From assembly GCA_028278555.1 (NCBI GenBank), contig JANQEA010000074.1, positions 1-64,000 on the forward strand: a stretch of DNA of 64,000 bases, written 5' to 3'. Positions 50,376 to 59,525 of the stretch are shown one piece after another; positions within the stretch are counted from its first letter, which is position 1, and each line of letters opens with the position of its first letter. The notes below the pieces were generated by a model. That model worked only from the letters and a program-made list of their open reading frames with translations, was not told the origin of the DNA and did not search any database. This DNA is from Candidatus Bipolaricaulota bacterium (lineage in GTDB: Bacteria; Bipolaricaulota; Bipolaricaulia; UBA7950; UBA9294). A program made the position numbers and the translations under genes.

Positions 50376-50846
50376 CTACGGGACGCGCTTCGAGAAGCTA
50401 GCGATCTCCGGTTGGACGAGCTGCTCGTAGTCGGCGTAGGCGAGGCGGATCAACTCCGAGTGTGAGCCGGCGGAGAAGGCGATCTCGAGATCCTCGCTGA
50501 GCGCTTCGGAGCAGTAGACCGGCATGTCGTAAAGGTTTCCGAACGGCGGCATCGCGCCGACGTCGCACGCCGGGAAGAGATCCTTGAACTCGTCTTCGCA
50601 GGCAAGCTCGACCTGCTTAGCTCCTGCCGCCTCTCGAAGCCGATCGAAGTCGATCTGATGCGAGGCGGGGACGACGGCCATCGACATCTGCCCGTCGATC
50701 TTGACCATCACGGTCTTTGCCATCAGCTCGCCGGGGATGTGCGCGAGGGCCGCGACTTCCTGTGCGGTGTAGGCGGCGGAGTGCTGGATCGAGACAAACT
50801 TGATTCCGTTCTCGTCGAGGAACGTCTTCAGTTTCTGGATCGGCAT
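50376..50846 (-). CDS. YbaK/EbsC-type aminoacyl-tRNA deacylase
   Basis: The 156-residue protein has the YbaK/ProX editing fold. It carries the KTVMVKIDGQMSMAVVPA strand with Lys near 44, and the GAMPPFGNLYDMPVYCSEAL segment. Such proteins hydrolyse wrongly charged aminoacyl-tRNA, often Cys- or Ala-tRNA-Pro. AAAGGAGGT directly upstream sets the start at 50846; the frame to 51242 is artefactual. It is a single gene, divergent from the hydro-lyase-like gene. Confidence 0.85.
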   Translation of the reverse strand: MPIQKLKTFLDENGIKFVSIQHSAAYTAQEVAALAHIPGELMAKTVMVKIDGQMSMAVVPASHQIDFDRLREAAGAKQVELACEDEFKDLFPACDVGAMPPFGNLYDMPVYCSEALSEDLEIAFSAGSHSELIRLAYADYEQLVQPEIASFSKRVP

Positions 50847-50985
50847 GTCAACCTCCTTTGAAGCGGTCCGAGTCGCCGAACTGCGTTCCACGATAGCGGT
50901 GGGAGTCCGGCCCGCCAACTCGATAGGCTCGCAGCCGCTTGCCGGAAAGTCATCGGCCTCCGATGATTGCTCTCGAGGAGGCGGG

Positions 50986-51789
50986 ATGGAATCGAATCGA
51001 AGCGGCTGGAGTGCCAGCGAGGCGAGACAACGGATCCGGGCTGGCGAGTGGACCGGGCCGACAGCCGGTCTCGCGGAAGGCTTCGTCCAGGCGAACCTCG
51101 TCGTTGTCCCTGGGGAGCTGGCGGAGGATTTCGAGCGGTTCTGCCGCGCGAATTCGAAAGCCCTTCCGCTTCTCGACATCACCGAGCCAGGCTCTGCGAC
51201 GCCGGACCGCGCCGCCCCCGACGCCGACGTCCGCCTCGACATTCCGCGATATCACGTCTATCGCGACGGACGGCTCGACGAGACACCGACCGACATCATG
51301 ACCCTCTGGCACGCCGACTTCGTCGCCTTTCTGATCGGATGTAGCTTCACGTTCGATGCGGTCCTCCGGGCGAACGGCATCCCGGTCCGCCACGTCGAAC
51401 TCGGGCGGAACGTTCCGATGTACGTGTCGGATCGGCCGGCGATATCGGTCGGCCCGTTTTCCGGCCCGACCGTCGTCTCGATGCGTCCGATCCGCGCCGG
51501 CGACGCGGAGCGCGTTGTCGACCTGACCCGCAATCTTCCCCTCTGCCACGAAGAACCGATCCACATCGGTTCTCCAGAGGGGCTGGGAATCTCCGATCTC
51601 GAGCGTCCAGACTACGGCGACCCTGTTCCGCTCGCCGACGGCGAGGTCCCTGCGTTCTGGGCGTGCGGTGTGACCGCTCAGGCGGCGGCTCGGCAGAGCC
51701 GCATCCGGCTGATGATCACCCACGCGCCGGGCCACATGTTCATCACCGATCGAAGGATCGAGGAACTCGGTCATCTCCGGATGGGGTGA
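50986..51789 (+). CDS. D-glutamate cyclase / DUF1445 hydro-lyase family protein
   Basis: GAGGAGG four bases upstream fixes the ATG at 50986, giving 267 residues, the normal length. Family landmarks are LIGCSFTFDAVLRANGIPVR near 116-135, VVSMRPI, and EPIHIGSPEGLGISDLERPD near 196-215. EVPAFWACGVTAQAA lies near 224-238. Members are lyases such as D-glutamate cyclase; the bacterial substrate is uncertain. A perfect eight-base hairpin lies inside the gene near 51564-51583. Confidence 0.85.
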   Translation: MESNRSGWSASEARQRIRAGEWTGPTAGLAEGFVQANLVVVPGELAEDFERFCRANSKALPLLDITEPGSATPDRAAPDADVRLDIPRYHVYRDGRLDETPTDIMTLWHADFVAFLIGCSFTFDAVLRANGIPVRHVELGRNVPMYVSDRPAISVGPFSGPTVVSMRPIRAGDAERVVDLTRNLPLCHEEPIHIGSPEGLGISDLERPDYGDPVPLADGEVPAFWACGVTAQAAARQSRIRLMITHAPGHMFITDRRIEELGHLRMG

Positions 51790-51808
51790 GGTATCCGCCC
51801 CTGTTCGA

Positions 51809-51838
51809 TTGCCTGTAGATCTTCGCGGTACGTATACT
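51809..51838 (+). promoter_or_regulatory. Predicted promoter of iron-sulfur flavoprotein gene
   Basis: TTGCCT (51809-51814) and TATACT (51833-51838) are 18 bases apart. A GAGGAGG site and the ATG at 51861 follow. Confidence 0.55.
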
Positions 51839-51860
51839 CCACGCCTGAGGAGGGAATCCG

Positions 51861-52427
51861 ATGAAAATCGTGACGATCTATGGCGGTCCGCGTCCGCAGG
51901 GGAACACGGCGGCCGTCCTCGGCTGGATCGAGGAAACACTCCGAGAAGAGGGTCACACGGTCGAACGATTCGACCTGAACGAACTCGACATCAAGGGCTG
52001 TCAGGGCTGCTACGCGTGCGCCGGCACACTGGATGCACCCGGCTGTGTCGTTCGGGATGATGCCCAGCGAATTCTCGGCGCGATGGTCGGTGCCGATGCG
52101 ATCGCCTATGCATCTCCGTTGTACATGTGGGGCGTCTCCGGCCAGCTGAAGCTGATCCTCGATCGGGGGATGTCCCTCGTCAAGGACTACATGGGGCCGA
52201 ACTACACGTCGCTCGTCGGCGGGAAGAAGGCGACGCTCCTCGTCACGTGCATGGGGCCGATCGAGAACAACGCCGAGTGGGCGCGCGACCAATTCGTCCA
52301 GTACGCCGACTACGCGAAGCTCGACTTGATCGATCCCTGGATCCTCGCCGGTTGCTCGGAGCCGGACAAGCTCGACGACAGCGTGAAGGCGAAGGCCGCG
52401 GACCTCGCGGCGCAATTGGTCGGATAG
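51861..52427 (+). CDS. Iron-sulfur flavoprotein (NADPH-dependent FMN reductase-like), copy 1
   Basis: The 188-residue protein has a flavodoxin fold (GGPRPQGNT phosphate loop at 8-16 and SPLYMWGVSG) with Cys at 47, 50, 53 and 62. That is the compact CxxCxxC...C cluster motif of archaeal-type iron-sulfur flavoproteins. It should carry FMN and a 4Fe-4S cluster and move electrons in the cytoplasm. A paralogue with identical cysteine spacing is at 59526. GAGGAGGG upstream supports the start. Confidence 0.88.
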   Translation: MKIVTIYGGPRPQGNTAAVLGWIEETLREEGHTVERFDLNELDIKGCQGCYACAGTLDAPGCVVRDDAQRILGAMVGADAIAYASPLYMWGVSGQLKLILDRGMSLVKDYMGPNYTSLVGGKKATLLVTCMGPIENNAEWARDQFVQYADYAKLDLIDPWILAGCSEPDKLDDSVKAKAADLAAQLVG

Positions 52428-52430
52428 CGC

Positions 52431-54488
52431 TCAGACGTCGTAGGACTCCCACATTTGCCTGACCCGTTCGGCGACGTCGAGTTCGATATCGAACGGCGGT
52501 TCGGCGCCGTCGGTCGGTGCGCCGGGCGACTCTCCGGCGCCGTTGACCTCCTCAAGAGTTCGGAGGACGTCGGCGGTGAGGAACCGACTCAGTTGGGTGT
52601 ACGTGTGCCGATCGGACGGCGCGTACCACTTGTGGTAGTAGCGAAGCGGCCACGTGACGTAGAGGAAGTCCTTCGCGCGGGTCAGCGCAACGTACGTCAA
52701 CCGACGTTCCTCCTCGATCTCTTCCTCCGAGCCGGTCGACAGGTCGGAGGGAAGGAATCCGTCGGCGGCATGGATCAGGTAGACGGCATCCCACTCGCAC
52801 CCCTTCGCCGAGTGGATCGTCGAGAGGACGAGCCAATCCTCATCCTTCGTTGGAATGCCGGCGAGATCGGCCGTCGAGCTCGGCGGGTCGAGCTGGAGAT
52901 CGACGAGGAACAGACGTCTTGACTCGTAGCCGGAGGCGATCTGCTCGAGGCTGATCAGGTCGCGCGTTCGAACGTAGGGGTTGTCGTAGACTTTCGGCAG
53001 GAGCGGGTCGTAGAAGGCCCGGATTCGCTCGATCTGCGCCGCCGGATTCTCGATTCCCATCGGCGCGACCTGCGCGATCGTCTCCGCCAGCGCCGAGAAT
53101 GCCTCCTCCGCCGCCGGTGGGGGGCTGAACGAAGCGATCGACCGAGGATCGTTCCGATGATCCGCGACGTGATCGATGACCCGCGCCGCGGTCGACGGAC
53201 CGATCCCGTCGAGCAGCTGAAGGACGCGAAACCAAGCGAGCTCGTCGCGCGGGTTCTCCAGCAGGCGAAGGAACGCGACCAGATCCTTGACGTGCGCCGC
53301 CTCAAGGAACCGGAGCCCACCGTACTTGTGGTACGGGATGTTCCGCCGCGTCAGCTCGACCTCGAGCGAGTCGGAGAGGTGCGCTGCACGGAAGAGGACG
53401 GCCTGCCGACGGAGGGGGATCCCCTGTTCGTAGTGGGTCAGGACTCGGTCGATGACGTACGCGTCCTGCTCGGTCTCGTCGGTGCAGGTGACGAGGCGCG
53501 GCATCTGCCCGACGTCCTTCTCCGACCAGAGGTCCTTGGTGTAGCGCTCGCGCGCCTGAGCGATGACGCGGTTCGCCGTCTCGAGGATCGGAACGGTCGA
53601 GCGGTAGTTCTGCTCGAGGGTGACGATCGTCGTGCCTGGGAATTGCTTCGGGAAGTCGAGGATGTTACGCACCGTCGCGCCGCGGAATCGATAGATGCTC
53701 TGCGCGTCGTCGCCGACGACCATGATGCTGTCGTTCCCGGTCCGCATTCCCCGTAGGATCTTCGCCTGGAGGGTGTTCGTGTCCTGATACTCGTCGACGA
53801 GAACGTGGTCGAAGAGTTTCGACAGCTCAGTCGCGGCCGACTCGCTCTCGACGAGAAGGCTCCAGTAGAGGAGGAGGTCGTCGAAGTCGAGAACGTTTCG
53901 CGCCTGCTTCCGCGCAACGTAGCGCTTGAATAGCTCGCGGAGTTCGTCGGCCCACTCGTCGCACCATGGGTACTCGTGTGCGAGGACGTGCTCGAGGGAT
54001 TCGGCGGTGTTGACGCAGCGCGAGTAGATCGCCAGGCAGGCCGCCTTCCGCGGGAATCGCTTCTCCTGTTTGTGCAGTCCGAGATCGTGGCGGATCAGGT
54101 TGATCAGATCCTCGGCGTCGCCTTGGTCGAGGACGGTGAAGTCCCGCTCGAGGCCGACCGCCTTCGCGTGCGTTCGGAGGAGCCGGTTCGCCGCCGAGTG
54201 GAACGTCCCACCCCAGACGCGGCCGGTCGTCGAGGTTCCGCGAGCGACGATGCTCCCCGCTCTCCGGAGCATCTCCTGCGCGGCACGGCGGGTGAACGTC
54301 AGCAGAAGGATCCGGCTTGGATCGACTCCGCGGGAGATCAGATAGGCGACGCGGTAGGCGAGCGTCTTCGTCTTTCCGGTCCCTGCCCCGGCGATGACGA
54401 GAAGCGGCCCGTCGGCGTGGGTCACCGCCTCGCGCTGCTGCGGATTCAGCTCATCGAGCCATGGATAGGCCGCACCCCCCGGAGTCAT
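52431..54488 (-). CDS. UvrD/PcrA-family superfamily 1 DNA helicase
   Basis: The 685-residue protein has the Q-motif LNPQQREAV near 14-22, Walker A AGAGTGKT at 33-40, motif Ia LLTFTRRAAQEM, motif II DEYQDTN and motif III GDDAQSIYRFRGA. Motif IV and V segments follow (TIHSAKGCEWDAVYLIH), with VALTRAKDFLYV late. It unwinds DNA 3' to 5' in repair or restart of replication. The ATG at 54488 has no Shine-Dalgarno site, but TATCGT ends six bases before it. The longer frame to 54890 is antisense to the next gene. Confidence 0.92.
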   Translation of the reverse strand: MTPGGAAYPWLDELNPQQREAVTHADGPLLVIAGAGTGKTKTLAYRVAYLISRGVDPSRILLLTFTRRAAQEMLRRAGSIVARGTSTTGRVWGGTFHSAANRLLRTHAKAVGLERDFTVLDQGDAEDLINLIRHDLGLHKQEKRFPRKAACLAIYSRCVNTAESLEHVLAHEYPWCDEWADELRELFKRYVARKQARNVLDFDDLLLYWSLLVESESAATELSKLFDHVLVDEYQDTNTLQAKILRGMRTGNDSIMVVGDDAQSIYRFRGATVRNILDFPKQFPGTTIVTLEQNYRSTVPILETANRVIAQARERYTKDLWSEKDVGQMPRLVTCTDETEQDAYVIDRVLTHYEQGIPLRRQAVLFRAAHLSDSLEVELTRRNIPYHKYGGLRFLEAAHVKDLVAFLRLLENPRDELAWFRVLQLLDGIGPSTAARVIDHVADHRNDPRSIASFSPPPAAEEAFSALAETIAQVAPMGIENPAAQIERIRAFYDPLLPKVYDNPYVRTRDLISLEQIASGYESRRLFLVDLQLDPPSSTADLAGIPTKDEDWLVLSTIHSAKGCEWDAVYLIHAADGFLPSDLSTGSEEEIEEERRLTYVALTRAKDFLYVTWPLRYYHKWYAPSDRHTYTQLSRFLTADVLRTLEEVNGAGESPGAPTDGAEPPFDIELDVAERVRQMWESYDV

Positions 54489-54595
54489 GAGCAGACGATA
54501 ATCGAGCTGCCGCGAGCGCGCTATCCCGGGTGGTGGTTCCCGTGAGGGGACGGGCGTCCCCGTGCTATGATCGGGCCTGCAGATCGGAGGTCCGT

Positions 54596-55123
54596 GTGCG
54601 TGACATGAGCGTCGTCGACTACGATCCGGGCTGGCTGAAGGCCGCCGAGACCGAGATCGCCCTCCTCCGTGCGGTGCTCGGCGATCGGATCGTCCGCGCC
54701 CACCACATCGGAAGCACGGCCGTCCCGGGGCTCGCAGCGAAGCCGGTGATCGACATCTGTCTTGAGGTCCGGGGTCTCGAACGGCTCGATGATTGCGACG
54801 ATGCGATGCGCGCGATCGGCTACGAGCCGCGCGGCGAATTCGGGATTCCCGGACGACGCTACTACCCGAAGGGCGACGAGGTGAGGACACACCACGTCCA
54901 CGCGTATATCGACGGGGACCCGCACATCGAGGCGCACCTCGCGTTCCGTGACTACCTACGGGCTCATCCCGACATCGCGGCCGACTACGCCCAGATCAAG
55001 CGGGAAGGCGCGAAGGAGTATCGGCACGATCCCGACGGATACTGCGCGTTCAAGGACCGCTTCGTTACGAAGACCGTCGCTGACGCACTCGCCTGGGCGC
55101 GCCGACGAGCCGGCGAATCCTAG
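54596..55123 (+). CDS. GrpB/UPF0157 family nucleotidyltransferase-fold protein
   Basis: The start at GTG 54596 is chosen because GGAGGT is four bases upstream; ATG 54605 would be 13 bases away. The 175-residue product has the family signature HHIGSTAVPGLAAKPVIDIC near 42-61. RTHHVHAYIDGDPHIEAHLAF follows near 96-116. The fold is that of minimal nucleotidyltransferases, and no reaction is established. TATGAT at 54566-54571 may be its -10 box. It overlaps the convergent gene by 4 bases. Confidence 0.85.
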   Translation: MRDMSVVDYDPGWLKAAETEIALLRAVLGDRIVRAHHIGSTAVPGLAAKPVIDICLEVRGLERLDDCDDAMRAIGYEPRGEFGIPGRRYYPKGDEVRTHHVHAYIDGDPHIEAHLAFRDYLRAHPDIAADYAQIKREGAKEYRHDPDGYCAFKDRFVTKTVADALAWARRRAGES

Positions 55124-55749
55124 GACCGGCCCAACAAGAAGCCGAGAAGGAAGCCGGCCCCGAGGGTGACGAGCAGCGCCCAGGACAGGATCCGGGGACT
55201 CGGAGCGACGACGGGAGGATCGGCGTCGACGACGCGGAACGCGAAATCGTAGCTCTCCGCTGTTTCGTCTTCGGCGATCTCGATCGTCAGATGAAGGGTG
55301 AATTGGGCATCGGCCTCGGCTTCGATGACGCCGATCGACCAGCCGGACTCGGAGTACGAGACGTGGCCGAGCGGGATCGCGACGATCTCCGCGGTCTGCC
55401 GGATCGAGATCTGTGTCGGGAGTCGTTGGAATGAGTCGGGGATGTCGCTCGCGACGGCGTCACTCCGCTCGCCGCTCGGGAGGTCGAAGTACGAGTTCTC
55501 CCAGTCGATCGCAAGCGTGTTGCCCGTCGTGTTCGTGATCGAGAGGCGGAGTCCGACGAGCCCGGCTTCGCCGATCTCCGGCGCGAAGAAGGCGACGAAC
55601 GCGTTCGTCCGATACTGGAGCGTTTCGCTCGCGCTCGGCGCGATCAGCTCGAGCGACTGGCCGATACAGCTCAGCGCGCAAACGGCCAACGTCAGAATGG
55701 CCGCACCAGCGCACGCGGTCAGCCGACTTCCATGGAGATCTCGCAACAT
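55120..55749 (-). CDS. Exported protein with C-terminal membrane anchor, unknown
   Basis: The 209-residue product starts at 55749 with GGGAGGTGG upstream. It has a signal peptide (about 1-30, with a possible lipobox ending at Cys 28), a beta-rich ectodomain (about 35-180) and a C-terminal membrane helix (about 187-206, LLVTLGAGFLLGFLLG) followed by Arg. The topology suits a surface domain held at the membrane. No family is recognised. Confidence 0.65.
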   Translation of the reverse strand: MLRDLHGSRLTACAGAAILTLAVCALSCIGQSLELIAPSASETLQYRTNAFVAFFAPEIGEAGLVGLRLSITNTTGNTLAIDWENSYFDLPSGERSDAVASDIPDSFQRLPTQISIRQTAEIVAIPLGHVSYSESGWSIGVIEAEADAQFTLHLTIEIAEDETAESYDFAFRVVDADPPVVAPSPRILSWALLVTLGAGFLLGFLLGRS

Positions 55750-55866
55750 GTCATCCACCTCCCGAGATCCGAGTCTATCGCCAAGGCGAGTTTCGAACCA
55801 ACTCCGCCCGACCCGCGGCCGCATTTGAGGGGGTACGAGTGTCCCATCTGGGTGTGTGCGGTTTGC

Positions 55867-55895
55867 ATGCGGTCCGCCGACGGGTGGGATACCAT
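55867..55895 (+). promoter_or_regulatory. Predicted promoter of small membrane protein gene
   Basis: ATGCGG (55867-55872) and TACCAT (55890-55895) are 17 bases apart. The sequence ATACCATCATC is shared with the promoter at 61208-61236. Confidence 0.45.
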
Positions 55896-55937
55896 CATCG
55901 CCGTTTCGGGTTCAGACTGGGGTGAGTGAACGCATCG

Positions 55938-56312
55938 ATGAGGAATCCTGTAATCGCAATCCAAGACCGCTTTGCACACCACAACGCCTCGCGTGCATTC
56001 CGGTTCCTTTGCTGGATCACTCGCCCCGTCGCCCGCCTCTGGCGGATGGCCGAGGAACACGGTCTGAATCCATGGTTCTTCATCGCCATGTCGGTCCTCG
56101 GGTACGCGATCCAATCGATGGTCTATCTCCCGCCGTTCCAGACACAAGCCTGGCGGCTCGCGTTCCTGGTCCTCCTTCGGATCGTCGCCCTCGTCATCCC
56201 GACCTACATCTTGCTCAAAGGGAAGGGGATCGCCCGCGCATTCAACGGGTCGATCGCCGCGATGTTCGTCGTGAACACGACGTGGCACGTCTGCTACTAC
56301 GTCTACCTGTAG
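55938..56312 (+). CDS. Small integral membrane protein, unknown
   Basis: The 124-residue protein (ATG at 55938, or GTG at 55926 giving four more residues) has three to four hydrophobic segments (about 48-65, 74-94 and 103-122) after an amphipathic N-terminus. No motif is recognised. It is followed after 39 bases by an MFS transporter gene on the same strand. Confidence 0.55.
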   Translation: MRNPVIAIQDRFAHHNASRAFRFLCWITRPVARLWRMAEEHGLNPWFFIAMSVLGYAIQSMVYLPPFQTQAWRLAFLVLLRIVALVIPTYILLKGKGIARAFNGSIAAMFVVNTTWHVCYYVYL

Positions 56313-56351
56313 GTCGCTCCCCGTGTTCGGGACATCGGTTCGCTTCGATGG

Positions 56352-57590
56352 ATGGCCTCACCTGGACCGAGTACCCTGTCCGCCGCCGTGGAACCGAATC
56401 CTGAACCTCATCCTCAACGGCAACTCGCCGGCCGGAGGCGCGCGATCCCGCTCGCCGGGTCGACATTCTTCGCCGCGACGGCCGTCGGCGGGCTTGGGCT
56501 GGTCGTCCAGCTCTACCTGAAGTCGCTCGGAGCGTCGACCTTCCTGATCGGACTATCGATGACGCTGAATTCGATCGGGCTTCTGATCGGGGCTTGGCTC
56601 TGGGGGAGCCTCTCCGACTACGTGAAGCGCCGCCGGCTGCTCGCTGTTCTGGCACTCGGCCTTGCAGCGCTGATCGGTCTGCTAACGCTCCTCCCGTCGA
56701 CGGGTGTGGTCCTTGGTACGGCGCTCCTCCGCTTCCTCTTCTTCTCCGGGTTCGCGGCGGTGGCGATCGCGATCATCTCCGCTGCGAGCCGTGTCGAGCG
56801 ACGGGGGAAGAATCTCTCGTACATCTCCTCGGCGCGGGCGTTCGGGTTCGCGGTTGGGAACATCGCAGCCGGCGTGACGCTCGAGCTTCTCGGGTTCCGC
56901 TATGCGTTCGCCCTCTGCGCGACGCTGCCGCTCCTCGCGTTTGCGCTGCTCGGTCTCCTCCCATCGGAGAACCCGGTCCAACCACGCGAGAAGATCCGGG
57001 CGTGGAGGGCGATCCTCACCGCGGGCGTTGCGGATCTCTATGTCGCGACGATGTTTCGGCAGATGGCAATCTTCGGCGCGTTCTCTCTCCTCTTTGTCTA
57101 CATGGATTCGATCGGGATCGCCCCCGGAATCATGGGAGCGATCAGCGCCTCGAACACGGCGACGCAGGTCCTCGCGCTTCTCTTCTTTGGCTGGCTGGCC
57201 GACCGCGTCGGGCGACGACCGATCTTCATGCTCGGGTTCGCGCTGTCGGCGTTGACGCCGTGCCTGTTCGTCGTCGCGGCGAATGTCTACGGGATGATCG
57301 CAGGGTACGTCACCCTTGGCCTCTCGTTTAGCTCGATGTATGTCGGGGCGACCGCGCACATCGGGGATCGCGTACCGCACGAACGTCACGGCCAGATGAT
57401 CGGCCTCTACGAGTCTTCCCGCGGACTCGGGGGCTTGTTCGGCCCCCTGATTGCCGGAGCGACTGTCCCGCTCATCGGCTTCAACGGGATGTTCCTCGTG
57501 ATGGGAGGGATCGGCGCGCTCGGTTTCCTCGTGATGTTCGTCGGGAAGCTCGTCCACCGCAGGCCGGGCTATACGTTTGCTTCCAAGTAG
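56352..57590 (+). CDS. Major facilitator superfamily transporter
   Basis: The protein of up to 412 residues has about 12 helices and the MFS loop 2-3 motif (GSLSDYVKRRRLL near 85-97), repeated in the second half as GWLADRVGRRPIF near 279-291. The substrate is unknown. The N-terminus is uncertain: ATG 56352 has no ribosome-binding site, and a GTG at 56388 is preceded by TACCCT ten bases upstream, which might mark a leaderless start. Confidence 0.88.
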   Translation: MASPGPSTLSAAVEPNPEPHPQRQLAGRRRAIPLAGSTFFAATAVGGLGLVVQLYLKSLGASTFLIGLSMTLNSIGLLIGAWLWGSLSDYVKRRRLLAVLALGLAALIGLLTLLPSTGVVLGTALLRFLFFSGFAAVAIAIISAASRVERRGKNLSYISSARAFGFAVGNIAAGVTLELLGFRYAFALCATLPLLAFALLGLLPSENPVQPREKIRAWRAILTAGVADLYVATMFRQMAIFGAFSLLFVYMDSIGIAPGIMGAISASNTATQVLALLFFGWLADRVGRRPIFMLGFALSALTPCLFVVAANVYGMIAGYVTLGLSFSSMYVGATAHIGDRVPHERHGQMIGLYESSRGLGGLFGPLIAGATVPLIGFNGMFLVMGGIGALGFLVMFVGKLVHRRPGYTFASK

Positions 57591-59380
57591 CGAGTGATCG
57601 CCTCGTAGGTCTCGATTTTGTCGCCGATGTCGGAAGAGCCGTGTCCAACCTCTCCGAGTTCCACGTACTCGAAGTCCGTTCCTTCTTCGTATCCGAGTTC
57701 GAGGAGCCGGTCCCGAAACGCGTGGGCCTGAGTGACCGGGCACCGTGCATCGTTGACTCCGTGGATCATCAACAGCTTCGCTTTCAAGTTCTCCGCGAAG
57801 TAGATCGCGCTCCGGTCGCGCCACAGCTCCTCGTTCTCCTCTGGGTCGCCCATCATCAGACGGAGGATGTACTGCATGTTCGGGGGGCTCTCATCGTGCA
57901 TCGCGAGTAAGTCCGTGATCCCGATCCACGCCACCCCGGCCTTCCATAGATCAGGCGCCTTGGTGAGCGCGATGTAGGTCAGGTATCCGCCGTACGATCC
58001 GCCATACGCCGCGATCCGCTGCGGATCCGCCTTCCCCTCACGGATCAAGAAATCGACCCCGGCGATCACGTCCTGCAGGTCGCCCCCGCCCCAGTCCATG
58101 TAATTGAGGTCCATGTACGCTCTGCCGTATCCGGTGCTCCCGCGGAAGTCCGGCTGGAGGATCGCGAACCCTCGCGAGACGAGGTACTGGACGAGGTCGT
58201 AGAAAGCGAACACGCACTGTCCCCAAGGCCCCCCGTGGAGATGTACAACCGCTGGAGGGCACCGATCCCCGATGTGCGTCGGCTCGTAGAGGATCGCCGG
58301 GACGGTTACGCCGTCCGATGACGCGTACCGGACTCGGCGCGGCGCGACGAACTCGCTGGGGTCGATTGTTCCGTAGTCGATCGGGGTCAGTGATCGGGGC
58401 TCCCTGTCGTCGACGGGGAAGACGAACAGCTCGCTCTTCCGCGTTGGCGTCGTCCGGTCGATCACCGCCGCGGTTCCACCGAGCGCGAACTCTGCCCAGT
58501 AGGTGAAGCCGAACACTTCGATTAGCGGGCGAACGGCGCCGGTCTCGATCTCGGTGACGATTGGCGTCATGCTGGCATCGCAGTTTTGAATCGACAGGAG
58601 GTACCGCCCGTCCTCGCTCACGTCGGTCGGCCTCTCCTCGACATCGTCGGCGCCGAGCCACCGCGCGTCTCCGGTTCGCTTGTCGACGATCACTGGCCGA
58701 TCGCTTCCGAGCGCGTCCGAGACAACTACGATCCGATCGCCGTCCGGAAGCCAGGCGATCGGGGAGTCCATCGAGCCTTCTTTCCCTCGGAACACGCGGT
58801 GAGCTCCACCTCCATTTGCGCCGACGAGGTATACGTCCTGGTTTCGAAGGTCTGCGGACTGGTTGTTCGAGAGAAGAATCGACTGTCCGTCAGGACTCCA
58901 CATTCCGGACTGGTGGACGGGCGTCGAGAAGTCAGTCAGCTGCACGACATCCAGGGATTCCAGGTCGAGCTTGTACAGATTCTGCTGCCCGTTCCGAGTT
59001 GAGAGGAACGAGAGCCACCGGCCGTCCGGGCTGAACTCGAGAGCGACCTCTCGTGCGTCGGGTGCATCGGTCAGCCGGCGGTGCGTCCCGGACGCCAGCT
59101 CGAGGCTCCAGAGGCTGTACTTCTCGTTGCCGTCGACGTCCTTGCCGAAGACGATGTTTGTCCCGGCCCGATTCCAGACGATGCTCGTCCTCACCGATCG
59201 GGGGAGTTCTCCATGCGTCACCCGGACTGGCTCTCCATCCGGAAGATCTGCGACGTAGACTTCCATCCGGCCGGTAACGTTCCAGAAGAATGCCACACAG
59301 CAACCATCGCAGGAGACCGATGGCGAGAGGACGGTGGGCAGAGAAAGCAGCTTCTTCAGGTCGATGTTCGACTTCGACAT
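57569..59380 (-). CDS. S9 family prolyl oligopeptidase-type peptidase
   Basis: The 603-residue protein has a WD-like beta-propeller in the first about 340 residues (repeats such as EFSPDGRWLSFLS and MWSPDGQSILLS). An alpha/beta-hydrolase domain follows, with catalytic Ser about 462 in GGSYGGY, Asp in GVNDARCPV and His in GEVGHGS. It resembles dipeptidyl or acylaminoacyl peptidases. No signal peptide is present, so it is cytoplasmic and should complete degradation of imported peptides. It overlaps the convergent MFS gene by 22 bases. Confidence 0.92.
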   Translation of the reverse strand: MSKSNIDLKKLLSLPTVLSPSVSCDGCCVAFFWNVTGRMEVYVADLPDGEPVRVTHGELPRSVRTSIVWNRAGTNIVFGKDVDGNEKYSLWSLELASGTHRRLTDAPDAREVALEFSPDGRWLSFLSTRNGQQNLYKLDLESLDVVQLTDFSTPVHQSGMWSPDGQSILLSNNQSADLRNQDVYLVGANGGGAHRVFRGKEGSMDSPIAWLPDGDRIVVVSDALGSDRPVIVDKRTGDARWLGADDVEERPTDVSEDGRYLLSIQNCDASMTPIVTEIETGAVRPLIEVFGFTYWAEFALGGTAAVIDRTTPTRKSELFVFPVDDREPRSLTPIDYGTIDPSEFVAPRRVRYASSDGVTVPAILYEPTHIGDRCPPAVVHLHGGPWGQCVFAFYDLVQYLVSRGFAILQPDFRGSTGYGRAYMDLNYMDWGGGDLQDVIAGVDFLIREGKADPQRIAAYGGSYGGYLTYIALTKAPDLWKAGVAWIGITDLLAMHDESPPNMQYILRLMMGDPEENEELWRDRSAIYFAENLKAKLLMIHGVNDARCPVTQAHAFRDRLLELGYEEGTDFEYVELGEVGHGSSDIGDKIETYEAITRYLEANV

Positions 59381-59429
59381 GGAGACCCCCTAGGCGAAAC
59401 GCAGGCCAACTCGCAAGGAACTTAGCGGG

Positions 59430-59435
59430 ATTATA
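59430..59435 (-). promoter_or_regulatory. Consensus -10 box upstream of S9 peptidase
   Basis: A perfect TATAAT occurs on the minus strand 50 bases before the peptidase ATG. The best -35-like box (TTGAAA, 59450-59455) is only 14 bases away, so the -35 is uncertain. Confidence 0.4.
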
Positions 59436-59525
59436 CGCTAGATTGGCTTTTTCAAATCTTTCTGTATGGAACGGCTATTGCAGGTCGTGAAGAGGCGAGA
59501 TAGAGTCATCGGACGAGGTGATCCG